Shown piece by piece: positions 11,401-23,334 of a stretch of DNA of 64,000 nucleotides. Every line of letters starts with the position of its first letter. Positions within the stretch are counted from its first letter, which is position 1. The notes beneath the pieces were generated by a model, which was given only the letters and a program-made list of their open reading frames with translations, was not told the DNA's origin and did no database searches. This DNA is from Erythroxylum novogranatense (lineage: Eukaryota > Streptophyta > Magnoliopsida > Malpighiales > Erythroxylaceae): positions 57,357,783 to 57,421,782 of the forward strand of contig CM057228.1 in assembly GCA_029891385.1 (NCBI GenBank). Direction: 5' to 3'. A program made the translations under genes and the position numbers.

Positions 11401-13197
11401 TGTAAAATCGACAGCTCCTTCTTAACTTATAACCCATCATAATACTACAACGTTTTATGCTTTTCTCTTTATTTCCTTTGAAAATTCGTGTGATTCTCAT
11501 TCCTCCATGTGGCTATACTCCCTTTCTTCTTATTTTTAATCATTTCATTCTCAAACCTTCTAGCTTTCTCCATTCCAACGAGACTCATTCATTTAAGATG
11601 TTGCCATGTCATTTAAAAATAACTAAAAAGACCAAGATGCCCCTCACATGTTACTTTATGCCATTTCCACTTGCGGTTTTGATTCGTACTATCGAGTTGA
11701 AAGAATTTGTTACAACTTCCTTCTTGAGAAATGTTTCTCTCAATCATACAAATCCAACGCCACTGACCGCGCTCAATTCGGATCACTACTGAGAAAAGTT
11801 ATCATAAAGCAGTTCGAAATATCCATATTCTAACACATTTTTCATGTATGATTATTTCCGTCCAAATATTCACATTCTTAATCCCAGAATTGAAATTCGA
11901 TATCTTCATAAAAATTGTAGCCTTATGTCTCTAGTTTAATTCAAAACAAGATTCACCTCATTTCGATTCCCAGATCAAAAATTATGCTCAAAATACTCTC
12001 AGATGTTCCTAATCCAAAAATTACACCCTAATCCGAACTTAAATTCAGAAATTAAAAATCTTAGGGGCAAAATTGACATTTCATTTCTTCATATGATTTG
12101 TAGCCCCTTGTCTTAGATTTATTTCTCCTAAAGAATCGATTCAATCAGATCTCTGTAGATCCCGAATTCCTCAAAACACTGAACTATGCTCGGAAAATTT
12201 CTCGACTCACTTTGATTAAATTAATCTCCATTAATTTAATCTCAAAAATTCACAAATTTCTATGAGGATGTAGATAATTGTCTTAGGAATCCAACGCCGC
12301 AAGAATCAACTCAATCAGATGTCGGACGGAAAAGATATAAGCAAAAGAATGTAGTATGTTCAGAAAATTTCCTTTCTTAAACAAATAGGGAAAGTCGCGA
12401 TCGTGCGTGTGCACGACCGCGATATCCGCATGGACCAGCGGAGTCGCGATCGTGCGCGTGCACGATCGCGACAATGCGGTGAACCCGCAGAGTCGCGATC
12501 GTGCGTATGCACGATCGACTTTAGATGCACCTGCACCCTTTTTTTTTCCGAAACTTTCAAAAATCATAACTTTTTATCCTGAACTCCAAATTTAACAAAT
12601 TTGGTCTCTATGGAAAGCTTGAAGGAAGCTCTATAACTTCCATGAAGAACTCCACAACCAAATCCATTTCTAAAATGATTAAGTTTCTAATCAAAGATTT
12701 AACCCAAATAATAAATACTTAAACAAAGTCCTCAACTTTGAAAATTTCTATCTTTCAACTCCAAACTCCAATCATGTCATATTTTATATCGATGCGAAGA
12801 TCAGAAAGTCACCTTCAATTTTCATAAGAACATCAAAGCTCAATTAATCTCTAACTAGATCAATTTCTCAGTCAAAGTTTCAGTCATACTTAAAGTCAAA
12901 AGTCAACTCTATCTCACATAAACTTTGACTGATCATAACTTCCACTCCCGATATCGAAAAATTGCAAACTTTATGGCTACGGAAAGCTCTTAATATAATC
13001 TACAAGTTTCATGTAGATCGTTTTATCAAATTTTGCCTAAATCAAAAGTCAACCCTTAAAGGCCAAAAAGTCAAATTTTTTACAATTATTCATATTTTCA
13101 CACTTTCTTTCTTTATTTCATGATCTTCAACTTAATTTCAATCAACTCATCCACTTTCGAAAACTTCTTATTTTCACTCAAAGATCGGGGTCCAACA
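8416..13197 (-). repeat. 5' LTR of element A
   Basis: 4782 bp, the partner of 3024-7784. Differences from the partner are substitutions plus many 1-3 nt indels, densest at about 9000-10000 versus 3600-4600. It ends at 13197 in GGGGTCCAACA, followed by the TTTGG target duplication. Confidence 0.92.
12394..12520. repeat. Palindrome array, 3 units (LTR A, right copy)
   Basis: Counterpart of 6976-7102. The middle hairpin (12443-12472) is perfect with the same 13-nt arms, while the third unit differs from the left copy at its end (ACGATCGACTTT). Confidence 0.9.
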
Positions 13198-16100
13198 TTT
13201 GGTGTTATTGGAAACTTAAGACAATGAGGAGAACATTTTTCTAGAAGGAAGTGTTATTAAATTCCTTCAATTACCTGATCAGAAAAGGTCTTGATTTTTG
13301 GAAGAAGTTAGGCAATGACTTAAATGAATTTTGAGGTCTTAATGGAGTATTTTTATGGAGTTAATTAGCATGTTAATGTGAGTAAGGTTTTATGACATGG
13401 GTTAATTGATTTATAGTGTTAAGGTGGTAAGAATTCATGAGGGGCAAAATTGGCAAGTCACTTAAGCATTTAAGTTGCAAGGCATATAAGGAAGGGTAAA
13501 AGGGTCTTTGTACACTCATTAATGAAAAAATTGTAATAAGAAGTATGAGCTTGTTTTTAAGAAAGAAGCACGAACGAAATTGAGGGAGAAAAACAAAGAG
13601 AAGAGAGAAGAAGGAGAGAATTCAATGGAGAAGAAAGGAAAGAAGGAAGAAAAGCTAGGTTTCAACTTTTCTTAGCTTTCAAGAAGGAATTTGTGATTGT
13701 TCAAGAAGAGAAAAAGGAAGAGGAGGATTAGAGCTTCCATTTTAGCCAAGAAACTCATTGTTTGGTGAAGATTCAAGGTAAGCTTATGTTTAATATTTTG
13801 GATTTTGAGAAGATTTTGGTTCATATAATTTAAGAAATATATGGGTTTAAGAATTCTAGGATCAATTTTAGTGAATATGTCTTCTGGGTTTCTCAATTGG
13901 AATGCCTATTGATTTGAGAATTTTTTTCAATGTTGAAGAAAATCAAAAGAGGCAAGAGGAGCAAGAGTAAAGGCTTTTTGAGCAAGGTTTTCAAGCAAGG
14001 AAATTAAGGTGGGTACATGTTTATAATAGAGTAAATAAGTCACTTTCAATGATTTAAACTGCATCATAAGTGTTGCATTAATTATGTCTTGAATGAATTG
14101 AGAAATTACTACATGTGTAATATGTGAATTGTGTGATGATTTATGAAAATGATTTCTTTTGACAAGGTCGCATGTTATGGAATCACGTTTTCGGAAAGGG
14201 TTTCAAAATATATCAAGTATATGATATCAAGTTTTCGAAAAAAGTGTCATTTTGGGCAATAAGTTTTGAAATACATGTTATGTAGGTTTGGTGTAATCCA
14301 TCCAAGAATTGTCATGTGCACATTGACCAAGTTAAGGCTTCTTCCGCCTGCCCGCTAGTGACACAAAGCTTCTTTATGGACTCCCTCAAGCTTATACCTA
14401 TGCAAAACCACTATGTGGAATTGCGATAACGCCTCAAGTTTACGAATACACAAGACCATTATGTGAAATTGTATAGTTCATCATGTTTATGGATCTACCC
14501 AAACCATTCTAATGTGCTTATGTGCTCATGATATGTGAACAAGTTTGATGCATTCATGTTTTGTGGTTTGTAAATTTGACTACATGATGAGAATTTGAGA
14601 AATAAGTGTTTTATGGATTTCTACAAGAATTTTCTATGACATTGAACTTTTTGAATGGTTTTGCTTATTTTTCCATTATAAGTTGTTACCCACGAGCTTT
14701 CAAGCTCACCCCCACTTTCCGTCCCATCCTCAGGTGAAGAGAATGAGATCGAGTGAAAGAAAGTCAAGACATTACTCCGAATTTGCATGTTTTGTTTTGT
14801 TTTGGAGTAGTTTATGTAAAAACAAGGCTATAATTGCATTTTGACCAATTACCATTCAAGTATCTTGTGTAATTTGGGAATTTTGGAATATTAATGTATT
14901 GTGGCTTGGAATGCCATTAAGGTTTTGTAAATTCTTATTTTTTTATTAATGAATTATGAATGATATATGGATGACGATGATGAATGTTGAGCATGAATGG
15001 TTGATATATATATACACATTAGTGAGATTTTATGGAAAAGACACAAAGGAATTATGAATGATGAGATGTAGCTAAATGTGACAAGTCAAATGAGTTGAGA
15101 TTTAGGAATGGATAAAAAAAGTTAGAATTTAAATGGTTATAAAATGAGGTGGAGTTGAAATATGAATTAATTAAGGATGAGGTTAAGTGAGAATTAGGTA
15201 CACTTGAGGAAGTTGCCAAATTGAGATGATAAATGTTGAATACAAATTGTTGTTACATATAAGTGAAATATATTATGGAAAAGAAAGATAGGAATTGTGT
15301 TTTAATTTAGAGGAAAAGTTGGACTGATCTAGATAGAACTAGACAAAGTGTTCTTCTTGAAAGTTGTAGATGATCTTTCTAGTTTTCCAACGACATAAAG
15401 TTGGTAATCTTTCGATATTGGAGTGGTAAGTTATGATCATTACAAGATGTGATGTTGCTATAGGACAACTATGGTGAATAATGAGAATTATTGTATGAGA
15501 TGAATCATTTGAGTTGAGATTTGGGGGATTTATGAAATCAAATTAGTAATTGAATATTTTAGAAGTGATATTATATTGGAAGAAGTGAATTTGGGAAGAT
15601 TATGAGTCATTATGGTGTTAGAAAGGATGTTGGAAGCATTGGGGAGGCATTGGAGGAGTTCGGGGAACCCCAATGTCCGTATGTCCGTTAAACGGATATA
15701 GATGTCCATTAAACGGACCTTGTCAGGTGAAAAAGGACCCCCTGGCTCACCAATTTCCATTAAACAGACATGGATGTCCATTAAATGGACCTTCTTGGGT
15801 GAAAAATGGTTCCAAGCCAGTCTATGTCCGTTAAACGGACATGGATATCCGTTAAACGGATATTCACGGGATAGTTACAGTAAATCACAATTTTTGCTAT
15901 TTTAGAGGCAGAAATCTCACTTTGTGGTATTCATAAAAGTTGTAGATCTAGAATTCTACTTTTAAATAGTCCAAGAATAAACTCAATCATACATATTTAT
16001 AAAAAGTTATGGCAATTGCGCTAAGACAGGTACAAAATGATTAAGGACATAAACATGTTGGATTCTTTTGGCCATAACTTCATCATCAGACCTACGAATG

Positions 16101-16518
16101 AAGTGATTCTTGAAGCAATAGATTCCTAAGACATTTTCCTACCTATATATAAAATTGGTGGCTTTTGGGTTTGGTATGAAAGATATTTATGGTGAGAAAA
16201 TAAGGAAATTGATTAGAAAAGCACGAATTGGTTGTTTACCAAACGTACTTTGGGTTTTTTAGGCATATCTTGAGCTTTAGAGCTCCGAATGAGATGATTA
16301 TTGTTTCAAAGTAAACTAGATACATGAAGATAAAATTTTTATGAAAAATTAAAGGGGTTATTCTTGCGTTTGATTGGTTTGGGCTCGCCCTTCTGGTTTG
16401 GGATGTTATGAGAATGAATGATGATTAAAGAGGGTTTATTGAAATAACCCTACAAGAAGATTCGCTCACATTTTATGACTCTGGAATGATCGTTGGACTC
16501 CAGAATCGGGGTCCAACA
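13198..16518 (+). repeat. LTR B, right part
   Basis: It continues LTR B after element A and closes with GGGGTCCAACA at 16518; both parts together make about 3.74 kb. Seen in order: AG-rich stretch (13560-13740), CTCACCC...CTCAGGTG motif (about 14700-14735), modules with the phrase AAGTTATGATCA (15330-15440), palindrome array (15675-15866) and further modules to the end. No coding sequence was recognised; no partner LTR or interior belongs to it here, so it is called solo. Confidence 0.65.
15675..15866. repeat. Paired-palindrome array in LTR B
   Basis: Six copies of TCCGTTAAACGGA or close variants start at 15684, 15705, 15756, 15777, 15827 and 15848. They form three pairs with an offset of exactly 21 bp, and the pairs repeat every 71-72 bp. 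Each copy has 6-nt arms around a single A. Confidence 0.92.
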
Positions 16519-16759
16519 TGTTTAGTATCAGATAAAGAAGATGAACTAATAATGGTTAAGGAAAAGTAACATGTTTAATTCAATTAATTCAATAAAAGAT
16601 CTTACTTTTTTTAGAATTGTTCATGAACACATTATGTTAAATTGAAATCCACGGGCATTTTAATTCAAATTTAGATTTTGTACATTGGGTCGAGAGATTA
16701 ATTGTATGAATAGATCACATCATGATCAATAAGAGTTACAAAAATCTAAAAGATAGGTC
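16519..16759 (+). repeat. Element E 5' LTR, fragment 2
   Basis: It lies between LTR B and the SIRE element. Words such as CATTATGTTAAATTGAAAT and GAGAGATTAATTGTATGAAT correspond to 39120-39215 in the 3' LTR of E. It ends with AGGTC (16755-16759), the SIRE target duplication. Noncoding. Confidence 0.6.
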
Positions 16760-17761
16760 TGAAGTGAATCACACGTTAATACAGCACTTAAAAAACACAA
16801 TAGAATGCACGAGAAGGGGGGTTGAATTGTGTATTCCCTTTTGAATATCTTTTAGAATTACTTGTTAGAATTAAGATTCTTTACGTAATTCTTATTAATC
16901 TGATTGATCAAACTTTTCAATGCTAAGTATATGAATAGTAAATAAAGATCAACTTTGAAACTAAAAGTGAGATAGAGAGTGAGAGTAGTAGACACGCAGA
17001 TTTATCTGGTTCACCCCAAACCGTGGGCTACGTCCGATCCTCGAGTTTCTTCCGAGATTTCACTATCTCTTCAAGCGTTCTGATATTCTTTCACGAGCCT
17101 CTTGAGTCTCTACAACCAGTATTCTTTCACACTTAGTCTCTGCGCAGTTATCTGCATAACTTTTCTTTTCGTAAAATATTTGAACACTCTATTCTGAAGG
17201 ATAGCGTTCACTAATTTGCACTTAATCACTTTTTCGCTTTATGTAATTTTCTCAAAACAAGAAGCACTTAGGTTTCGACTTGACTTGTATTTATAGCCTT
17301 CGTCTCTAAGCGCTTCTTGATTCTTGAATCTTGAATCTTTAAAGAAACGGTTAATCAGTTGAGTTTTGTAACTAACTCGAACTGACTCTTGTTTCTGTTT
17401 CTTTTCTGCGTCTGCGTCTGCGTCTGCGTCTGCTTTTGTTTCTGCGTCTGTATCTATATTTGCGTCTGCGTCTTTTATTGTCTTTTGTCATCTGCGTCTG
17501 TGTTGACTTTTTACTTTGACAAACTTAAATGCGTGTTTTGATTTTTTCGTGTGCATCAGATCGACTTTTCAACTTAGTCTGTCTCAACTTCTTACAGATA
17601 TCGTCATCTTCGTCATCTCCGAATTAAATCAGATCACGTCATCTTAAATCGCCTCGAATTCGCCTATATACGCTCGTGATTGTTTTGTTTTCTTGTATTT
17701 GATCTCACTATGTTTGTTATACATCAAAATCATTTTTATGTAAATTCATTTTGACTTAACA
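16760..17761 (-). repeat. 3' LTR of the SIRE element
   Basis: 1002 bp, paired with 25225-26239. On the - strand it starts TGTTAAGTCAAAATG and ends GTGATTCACTTCA. It contains runs of the hexamer TGCGTC (about 17405-17520), matched in the other LTR at about 25868-25985. Confidence 0.93.
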
Positions 17762-17780
17762 ATCTCCTCCTTTTTGAATA
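17762..17780 (-). promoter_or_regulatory. Polypurine tract of the SIRE element
   Basis: The - strand reads AAAAAGGAGGAGAT immediately before the LTR start TGTTAAG. Confidence 0.85.
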
Positions 17781-19063
17781 TAACAAATTACATACAAGAA
17801 AAGAAAACTTATCTTCTTCCTGTCCTCGTTTGTTGTGGTCACACCTTCTTCATCTGAACATCCTCTCCTCTTCTGATTACTTTCTTCTTTTCCTGCTCTC
17901 CCCCTATTTGTTATAATAAAAAATGATTATCGATTCTGGTTCTTCAGCAGTTCTGCTATCATCTTCTTTAGATCATTCACCGTCTCCTTCATGTCATTGA
18001 GTTCACCACGTAATCTCGACTTCATCGGCGAAGAGGCTTGATCGCCTGGCGATGGAGGAGCGAAAGGAATTGTACTAGTATAGGCATCGAGGATGGAGTG
18101 TAGTCTTCATTAATCTCAAAAGTCGGTGGGACGAATGAATGTTGCGACTTCAGGAAGATTTAGATCAAAAGGAACCGCGGCATCAACAAGCTGTCTTCCT
18201 TGCGAGGATAGGGCATGTTCTTGATAGGCGATGTATTAGACAAAGGGCTATCTGAAGAACTATCTCGAACAAGGAACTCGATAAATGTTCCTATTTTATA
18301 CTTCCCCTCTTTGGACGGTCTTCCGCACGATTTGTATGGTCGCAGCTCGCTTGATCCGGGTCTTGTGCGGGAATGCATGCTTCATCAATTTTCGCACTTC
18401 TTCGCAATCGATGCATGGACGGATCATCATCAACATTATCTTCGAGGAAATAATTTTGACTTTCCTTTGTAAAATCTTTTGGACACCTTGGTTGAATATC
18501 TGGAACAACCTTTATCTCTGTATTCTCGTGATTGGGAACATAGTACACGGTGCAAGGTGGACGTCTTGAGGATATGGCAAATGATCGAAGAAGCCTCAAG
18601 GTATTGTAAAAGACTTCTCTTTTCATTTAGTAAGCGCCACGTGATACCATTAATCAACATAGGTTGCACAGAGCTACTATTTTCTTCACTTGGTTCAACA
18701 CCGATTATAATAGCATTGCTCGATTGGTAATAACTTCTACCAATTTGATTTCCAGCCTATATTTCCTCAAGAACTTCGGTAGTTATATACCTTCGACTTG
18801 GTTCATCATCACCAAATCTGATGCTGCGCTTGCTTCGGTTGTGTTCCTTAGAAGTTTCTGAACCGCCATTCTTCCGCTGGTTCCTCCTTTATAATGCCAG
18901 TGTCTCATGAACCATGCTTTCATCCTTTGGTTCTTCTTGTTGAGCACTAGAATTTCTTGAATCTGTATAATGCTCGATTCTGTTTCAACTTGAACGATGT
19001 CGTGACCTCTTTTGTAGACTAACGTCCTCGGCGGTTGAGATGCTCTTCTTTTGACTAACCTTC
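17781..19063 (-). other. SIRE region between the extra ORF and the 3' LTR
   Basis: No intact frame. Just downstream of the stop of the 394-aa ORF, another frame reads STAEDVSLQKRSRHR, which suggests that the original protein was longer and is now frameshifted. A 111-aa open stretch (18291-18626, - strand) could be another piece but is not recognised. The remainder is noncoding as far as can be seen. Confidence 0.5.
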
Positions 19064-20248
19064 TTAGTCTTTTTCTGCCTTGATTAGTTTTGCTGATTTC
19101 TTCACAAGAAATTTTCCTTTAACAGATGTTGCTTTTCTCTTCCTCTCAGTCTCTTTAGATCTTCTGGCCGTATCCTCTTCCAGAATAGAGACTAAGGATC
19201 TTGTGGCTTTGGCTGCACAAGATTTAGAAGTTTCTTCTCGCCTTTGTTCTCTGGCAATCTTCTCTTCCTGTTGCCTCAGAGTCCTGATTCTTGGAGATCT
19301 CTTGGCTTTCTTCACAACTTCGCTCAAGAGACTTTCTCCTTGTCTCTTTGGCGCACTTTGCTTTGCCCTCTGAGATTGACTTTCTGCGATAAGAGGACTC
19401 GCCATTTTCATGAGAGGTCTCCCTAGCACTCTCCTTAATTCGGCAGTAGGCGATTTGATACTTACAGGCGATTGAGAACTTGAGACAGGAGTCTTCTTCA
19501 ATATACGCTCCCCCTCAGTTCTTGGTTTCTTTGAAGAACCGGCGTGATCTTTGTCTACTGTATTCAGACCCATTCGCCGAATAGTATGATCATCAATCTT
19601 GCTCTTCACTGGAACAGTTCGTCTTATACCTTGGTGCAGACGAATATTGGATTCCATAAAGATCCTCGTCAAAATCATACCATAAGGATAACTGGAAGTT
19701 TCCTTTAGCCCCTTAACCATATAGTGAAAGATTAAGAAGGGTAGATCTATAGGATTTCGATTGAGAAGAAAGAACAGACATTGTTCGTCTAAAGTAGTCA
19801 CCAAATGCCTTGAACCAACTCTAGGAAGAATGCAATTGAACAGGATTGCATGCAGAACCCTAGCCTTTGGAATCAGATTTGATGTCTTCCTTTCTCTTGA
19901 ATCATTTGTGCCATAGAGCTGCCTCTTGACATCTTCTTCTTTCATTCCAACTGAGGACATCCATCCGGCCTTGGTAGACAGTTTTTCACCAACGGATGGG
20001 CAATCAGTTACTTTCCTTATCAAATCCTTTGTGACAATAACTGATATTCTATCCACAGAGGATACAATAGTGTCTTCTATCAGACGAGCGTTCTTCCAGA
20101 ACTCATATACCTCATTTATATAGACAGGTTCTTGTATCTGAAAGAAGTTCTTCCAGCCAGCTCTTATAATCTCAGGTTCTACATTCATGCCGTCACCCCT
20201 TAGTGATTCAAAGTTCACAAGTCTTCCATAAATCATTGCTGCTTCCAT
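19064..20248 (-). CDS. Extra ORF downstream of SIRE pol (envelope-like position)
   Basis: 394 aa with a Met start and no internal stop. The N-terminal two thirds look globular. The C-terminal third is strongly basic and charged (repeated KR, EE and RR stretches, for example REQRREETSK and ERKRKATSVKGK), likely coiled or disordered. No signal peptide or convincing membrane segment is visible. SIRE-type elements are known for an extra ORF here, often called envelope-like; its function is unproven and the name rests on position. It lies between the RNase H relic and the 3' LTR on the same strand. The survival of an open frame, while gag is broken, suggests youth or selection in the recent past. 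Confidence 0.75.
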   Translation of the reverse strand: MEAAMIYGRLVNFESLRGDGMNVEPEIIRAGWKNFFQIQEPVYINEVYEFWKNARLIEDTIVSSVDRISVIVTKDLIRKVTDCPSVGEKLSTKAGWMSSVGMKEEDVKRQLYGTNDSRERKTSNLIPKARVLHAILFNCILPRVGSRHLVTTLDEQCLFFLLNRNPIDLPFLIFHYMVKGLKETSSYPYGMILTRIFMESNIRLHQGIRRTVPVKSKIDDHTIRRMGLNTVDKDHAGSSKKPRTEGERILKKTPVSSSQSPVSIKSPTAELRRVLGRPLMKMASPLIAESQSQRAKQSAPKRQGESLLSEVVKKAKRSPRIRTLRQQEEKIAREQRREETSKSCAAKATRSLVSILEEDTARRSKETERKRKATSVKGKFLVKKSAKLIKAEKD

Positions 20249-21180
20249 TGTATAGAGCGAAAGATTATCTTCTGGAAAGCTTTTGAGTGAGAAGATTTTG
20301 AGAGAATTGGTAAAGTAGAAATGAACCGTCAGGAGATGATGAAAAGCGCTATAATATCATCTTGATCTACTTATAGGGTTATGGATGATGGATTCTCGAA
20401 TCATTAAGAACCTCGAGTTTATCGATATTTCCTCCAAAATCTTCCTTGTGAGAAAAGTTACCGGTGTAACTCATCGTGTATAACGCCGTTAGTTTCTCAC
20501 GTTATTTTAGCCTAACCGCTCATTTAGCATCACCATATTGAGATTCGTCTTATCTTAAAACGTTCTTCACTCGGTGGTTTAGTGAAGATGTCCGCCCATG
20601 AAGCTCTGTTTCAACGAATTTTAGAAGCACCACCTTTCTCTCGAACGTAGTCTCTCGTGAAATGATGTCGACTTCTATATGCTTTACTCGGAATGTGAAT
20701 TGGATTCTTTGACAGTTTATTGCCTTTGGTGTTGTCGTAATAAATTGGAATCTCCTCCTCCTTAGCGAATAGTCTTCAAGATGATACTTGATCCACGCGT
20801 CTCGTGAACAAAGACTGCGGGAGACATGTATTCGCTTCACGGTTGATAGAGCAATTGAGCTTTGTCTCTTGCTTGACCAGAGACTAGATTTCCTCCAAGA
20901 AAGTGGCATCCTCCACTTGTGCTCTTTCTTTCGATTCTATCTCGGCATAGTCCGCATCACAAGATCCGATTAACTGAAATCTTTACCTTTCTCAAATATT
21001 AAGCAAAGATCAAGTAGTACTGCGAGATATCTCAAAATTCTTTTAACAAAGAAGAAATGAGACTCTCTAGGATCGGCTTGAAATCTTGCACACAAGCATA
21101 CTGAGCAGAATATCGTGTCTACTTGTCAGAAGATACAATAAAGAACCGATCATCCTCTATATAGGGTTTGATCCACCTTC
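20249..21180 (-). pseudogene. SIRE RNase H remnant
   Basis: The frame at 20550-20909 reads MPLSWRKSSLWSSKRQSS, then WIKYHLEDYSL and VVLLKFVETELHG, the Copia RNase H order, but with shifts and lost motifs. Between this and pol the frame is broken. RNase H would remove genomic RNA during cDNA synthesis. The stretch 20249-20549 next to the extra ORF has no recognised coding content. Confidence 0.75.
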
Positions 21181-23334
21181 TTACCAAGTTCGTCTTCGAT
21201 AAAAGGTTTGAAGGATGCATCGAGTTGCCATTGGCTTCACATTATTCATGTCAAACTTATTCAACAACTCTTTCACATACTTACATTGATGAATGAAGAT
21301 CTTCTCTTTGGTCTGGTTAACTTGCAACCCAAGAAAGAACTTTAATTCACCCATCATACTCATTTCAAATTCTCTTTTCATTAGTCTCTCAAACTTTAAA
21401 CACAACTCTTTTGTAGTAGCACCAAAGATAATATCATCAACGTAGATTTGTACTAAGATAAAATCATTATGAAAACTCTTTCTAAAGAGCGTCTTATCAA
21501 CTTGACCTCTGCTGAAACCATTTTCTATTAAGAAGGTACTCAGGCGATCATACCAAGATCTAGGGGCTTGCTTTAGGCCGTATAAGGCTTTGTCAAGTCT
21601 ATAGACATAATCTGGATTTTTAACATCTTCAAAGCCAGGAGGTTGTTTCACATAGACTTCTTCGTCTATAAAGCCATTCAGAAATGCACTCTTAACATCC
21701 ATCTGAAACAACTTTATATCGTGACAGATTGCATATGCCAACAAAATCCTTATAGCTTCAAGTCTCGCTACTGGAGCATATGTTTCGTTGTAGTCTATTC
21801 CTTCTTGCTGATTGTAACCTTGTGCTACTAATCTGGCCTTGTTACGACTCACTCTTCCTGATTCGTCTAACTTATTCTTAAAAACCCATCTTGTTGTTAT
21901 AATGAATTTCTTAGGAGGTTTTGGAACTAAGGACCAGACGTTATTCCTTGTGAATTGGTTCAGCTCTTCTTGCATGACTAACACCCAAGCTTCGTCTTGA
22001 AGAGCTTCCTCAACCTTCTTAGGTTCTACTTCAGAGATAAAAGCTACATTAGCTTCTCGTCTGAATCTGGACCTTGTCCTAACTCCTTCTGAGGTCTCAC
22101 CGATAATTAACTCTTCTGGATGAGAACTTTTATACTTCCAATCTCGTCTTAGTTCTATAGTTTCTGGAATATCTTCAATCTTTTTCTCATGAGTGTCTGA
22201 CGAGGGAGTTTCTGAGGCATCATCTAGGTTCTTTGAAGGACCTTCAATCTCCATGTCATCTTCCTTATGGGTTTGAGAACTATCATCAAATTTGACATGG
22301 ATCGTCTCTTCAACAGTCTTTGAAGTCAGGTTGTAAACTTGAAATGCCTTAGACGATAATGAGTAACCTAGAAATATTCCTGGATAGGTCTTTGAATCGA
22401 ATTTATCCAACAGCTCTCTCGTATTCAGAATGGAACATTTGCACCCGAATGGATGAAAGTAGGATATGTTTGGTCTTCTTCCATTCCATAACTCGTAAGG
22501 AGTTTTCTTCAACATAGGTCGCAACAAGATCCTATTCTGAATATAGCATGTTGTATTCACAGCTTCTGCCCAGAAATACTTAGGAAGATTCGTCTCACAT
22601 ATCATAGTCCTTGCCATCTCTTGAATCGTCCTATTCTTTCTCTCAACAACTCCATTCTGTTGTGGAGTTCTAGGGGCCGAGAAGTTGTGAGAAATTCCAT
22701 TCTCCTCACAGAAAACTCTAAACTTCTCATTCTCAAATTCTCCGCCATGATCACTCCTGATACTAGCTATAGACATTCCTTTTTCATTCTGTAACTTTCT
22801 GGATAGAGTTTTAAAGTACTTAAAAGACTCATCTTTGTGTGATAAAAATAATATCCAACAAAATTGAGTAAAATCATCAACAATGACAAGTCCATATTTC
22901 TTTCTGCCAAGACTTAATGTCCTTGTAGGACCAAACAAATCCATATGTAATAGTTCTAAAGGTCTTGAAGAAGTTACAAAATTTTTAGAAGAGAAAGAGG
23001 TTTTAACTTGTTTTCCTTTCAAACAATTTTCACAGAAAAATTCTTTGTCAAAACTTATTTTTGGTAAACCTCTTACCAAATCATGTTTTACCAATTTTGA
23101 AATATATTTCAAAGAGACATGATCTAGCTTTTTATGCCAGATTAGTCTTTCTTCTTCAGAAGATAGAAAACATGAGATATTTTGATTTTGAAAATCTTCT
23201 AAGTTGATTTTGTAAAGGTTGTTTCTTCTCTTGGCAAAGAAAAGTATAGACCCATCTTTGTTTATGACTTCACAAAGATTTTGATTGAATGTAACTATAA
23301 AACCAGAATCACAAAACTGACTCACACTAATCAA
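21181..23334 (-). CDS. SIRE pol: integrase and reverse transcriptase
   Basis: A 717-aa open frame. The first codon shown is TTG inside a longer polyprotein, so this is not a true start. Domains: GAG-pre-integrase (about 64-110, H and CENC finger), integrase core with D132, D195 and E231 (35 residues between the last two, the D,D35E pattern), then RT with the YVDD box at about 631-634. The frame turns into nonsense after PMAT near the C-terminus, a frameshift entering RNase H. The protein would copy element RNA and insert the cDNA. The catalytic motifs all look intact. Confidence 0.92.
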   Translation of the reverse strand: MISVSQFCDSGFIVTFNQNLCEVINKDGSILFFAKRRNNLYKINLEDFQNQNISCFLSSEEERLIWHKKLDHVSLKYISKLVKHDLVRGLPKISFDKEFFCENCLKGKQVKTSFSSKNFVTSSRPLELLHMDLFGPTRTLSLGRKKYGLVIVDDFTQFCWILFLSHKDESFKYFKTLSRKLQNEKGMSIASIRSDHGGEFENEKFRVFCEENGISHNFSAPRTPQQNGVVERKNRTIQEMARTMICETNLPKYFWAEAVNTTCYIQNRILLRPMLKKTPYELWNGRRPNISYFHPFGCKCSILNTRELLDKFDSKTYPGIFLGYSLSSKAFQVYNLTSKTVEETIHVKFDDSSQTHKEDDMEIEGPSKNLDDASETPSSDTHEKKIEDIPETIELRRDWKYKSSHPEELIIGETSEGVRTRSRFRREANVAFISEVEPKKVEEALQDEAWVLVMQEELNQFTRNNVWSLVPKPPKKFIITTRWVFKNKLDESGRVSRNKARLVAQGYNQQEGIDYNETYAPVARLEAIRILLAYAICHDIKLFQMDVKSAFLNGFIDEEVYVKQPPGFEDVKNPDYVYRLDKALYGLKQAPRSWYDRLSTFLIENGFSRGQVDKTLFRKSFHNDFILVQIYVDDIIFGATTKELCLKFERLMKREFEMSMMGELKFFLGLQVNQTKEKIFIHQCKYVKELLNKFDMNNVKPMATRCILQTFYRRRTW

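Larger units (their letters stand above)
3024..13197 (-). mobile_element. Element A: non-autonomous LTR retrotransposon with giant LTRs and tiny interior
   Basis: Two near-identical direct repeats of 4761 and 4782 bp flank only 631 bp. Both repeats start TGTTGG and end CAACA on the + strand. The flanks carry TTTGG at 3019-3023 and 13198-13202, a 5-bp TSD. The interior has an initiator-Met PBS at 8400-8411 and a polypurine tract at 7785-7803, both reading on the - strand, which sets the orientation. No gag or pol is present. The tract and its upstream words resemble the 3' end of Tekay/Del elements, which are inferred helpers. The empty site can be read from LTR D near 60680. Total length is 10174 bp. 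Confidence 0.92.

Noticed and set aside
3024..13197. Segmental duplication instead of an LTR pair
   Set aside because: TG...CA ends, the TTTGG duplication, PBS and polypurine tract all sit at the expected edges.
2604..16518. Target-site duplication around LTR B
   Set aside because: CTAAC (2599-2603) and TGTTT (16519-16523) do not match, and about 130 bp of E seems missing there.
19080..20123. Plus-strand frames opposite the SIRE extra ORF
   Set aside because: Shadow frames of the long - strand ORF.
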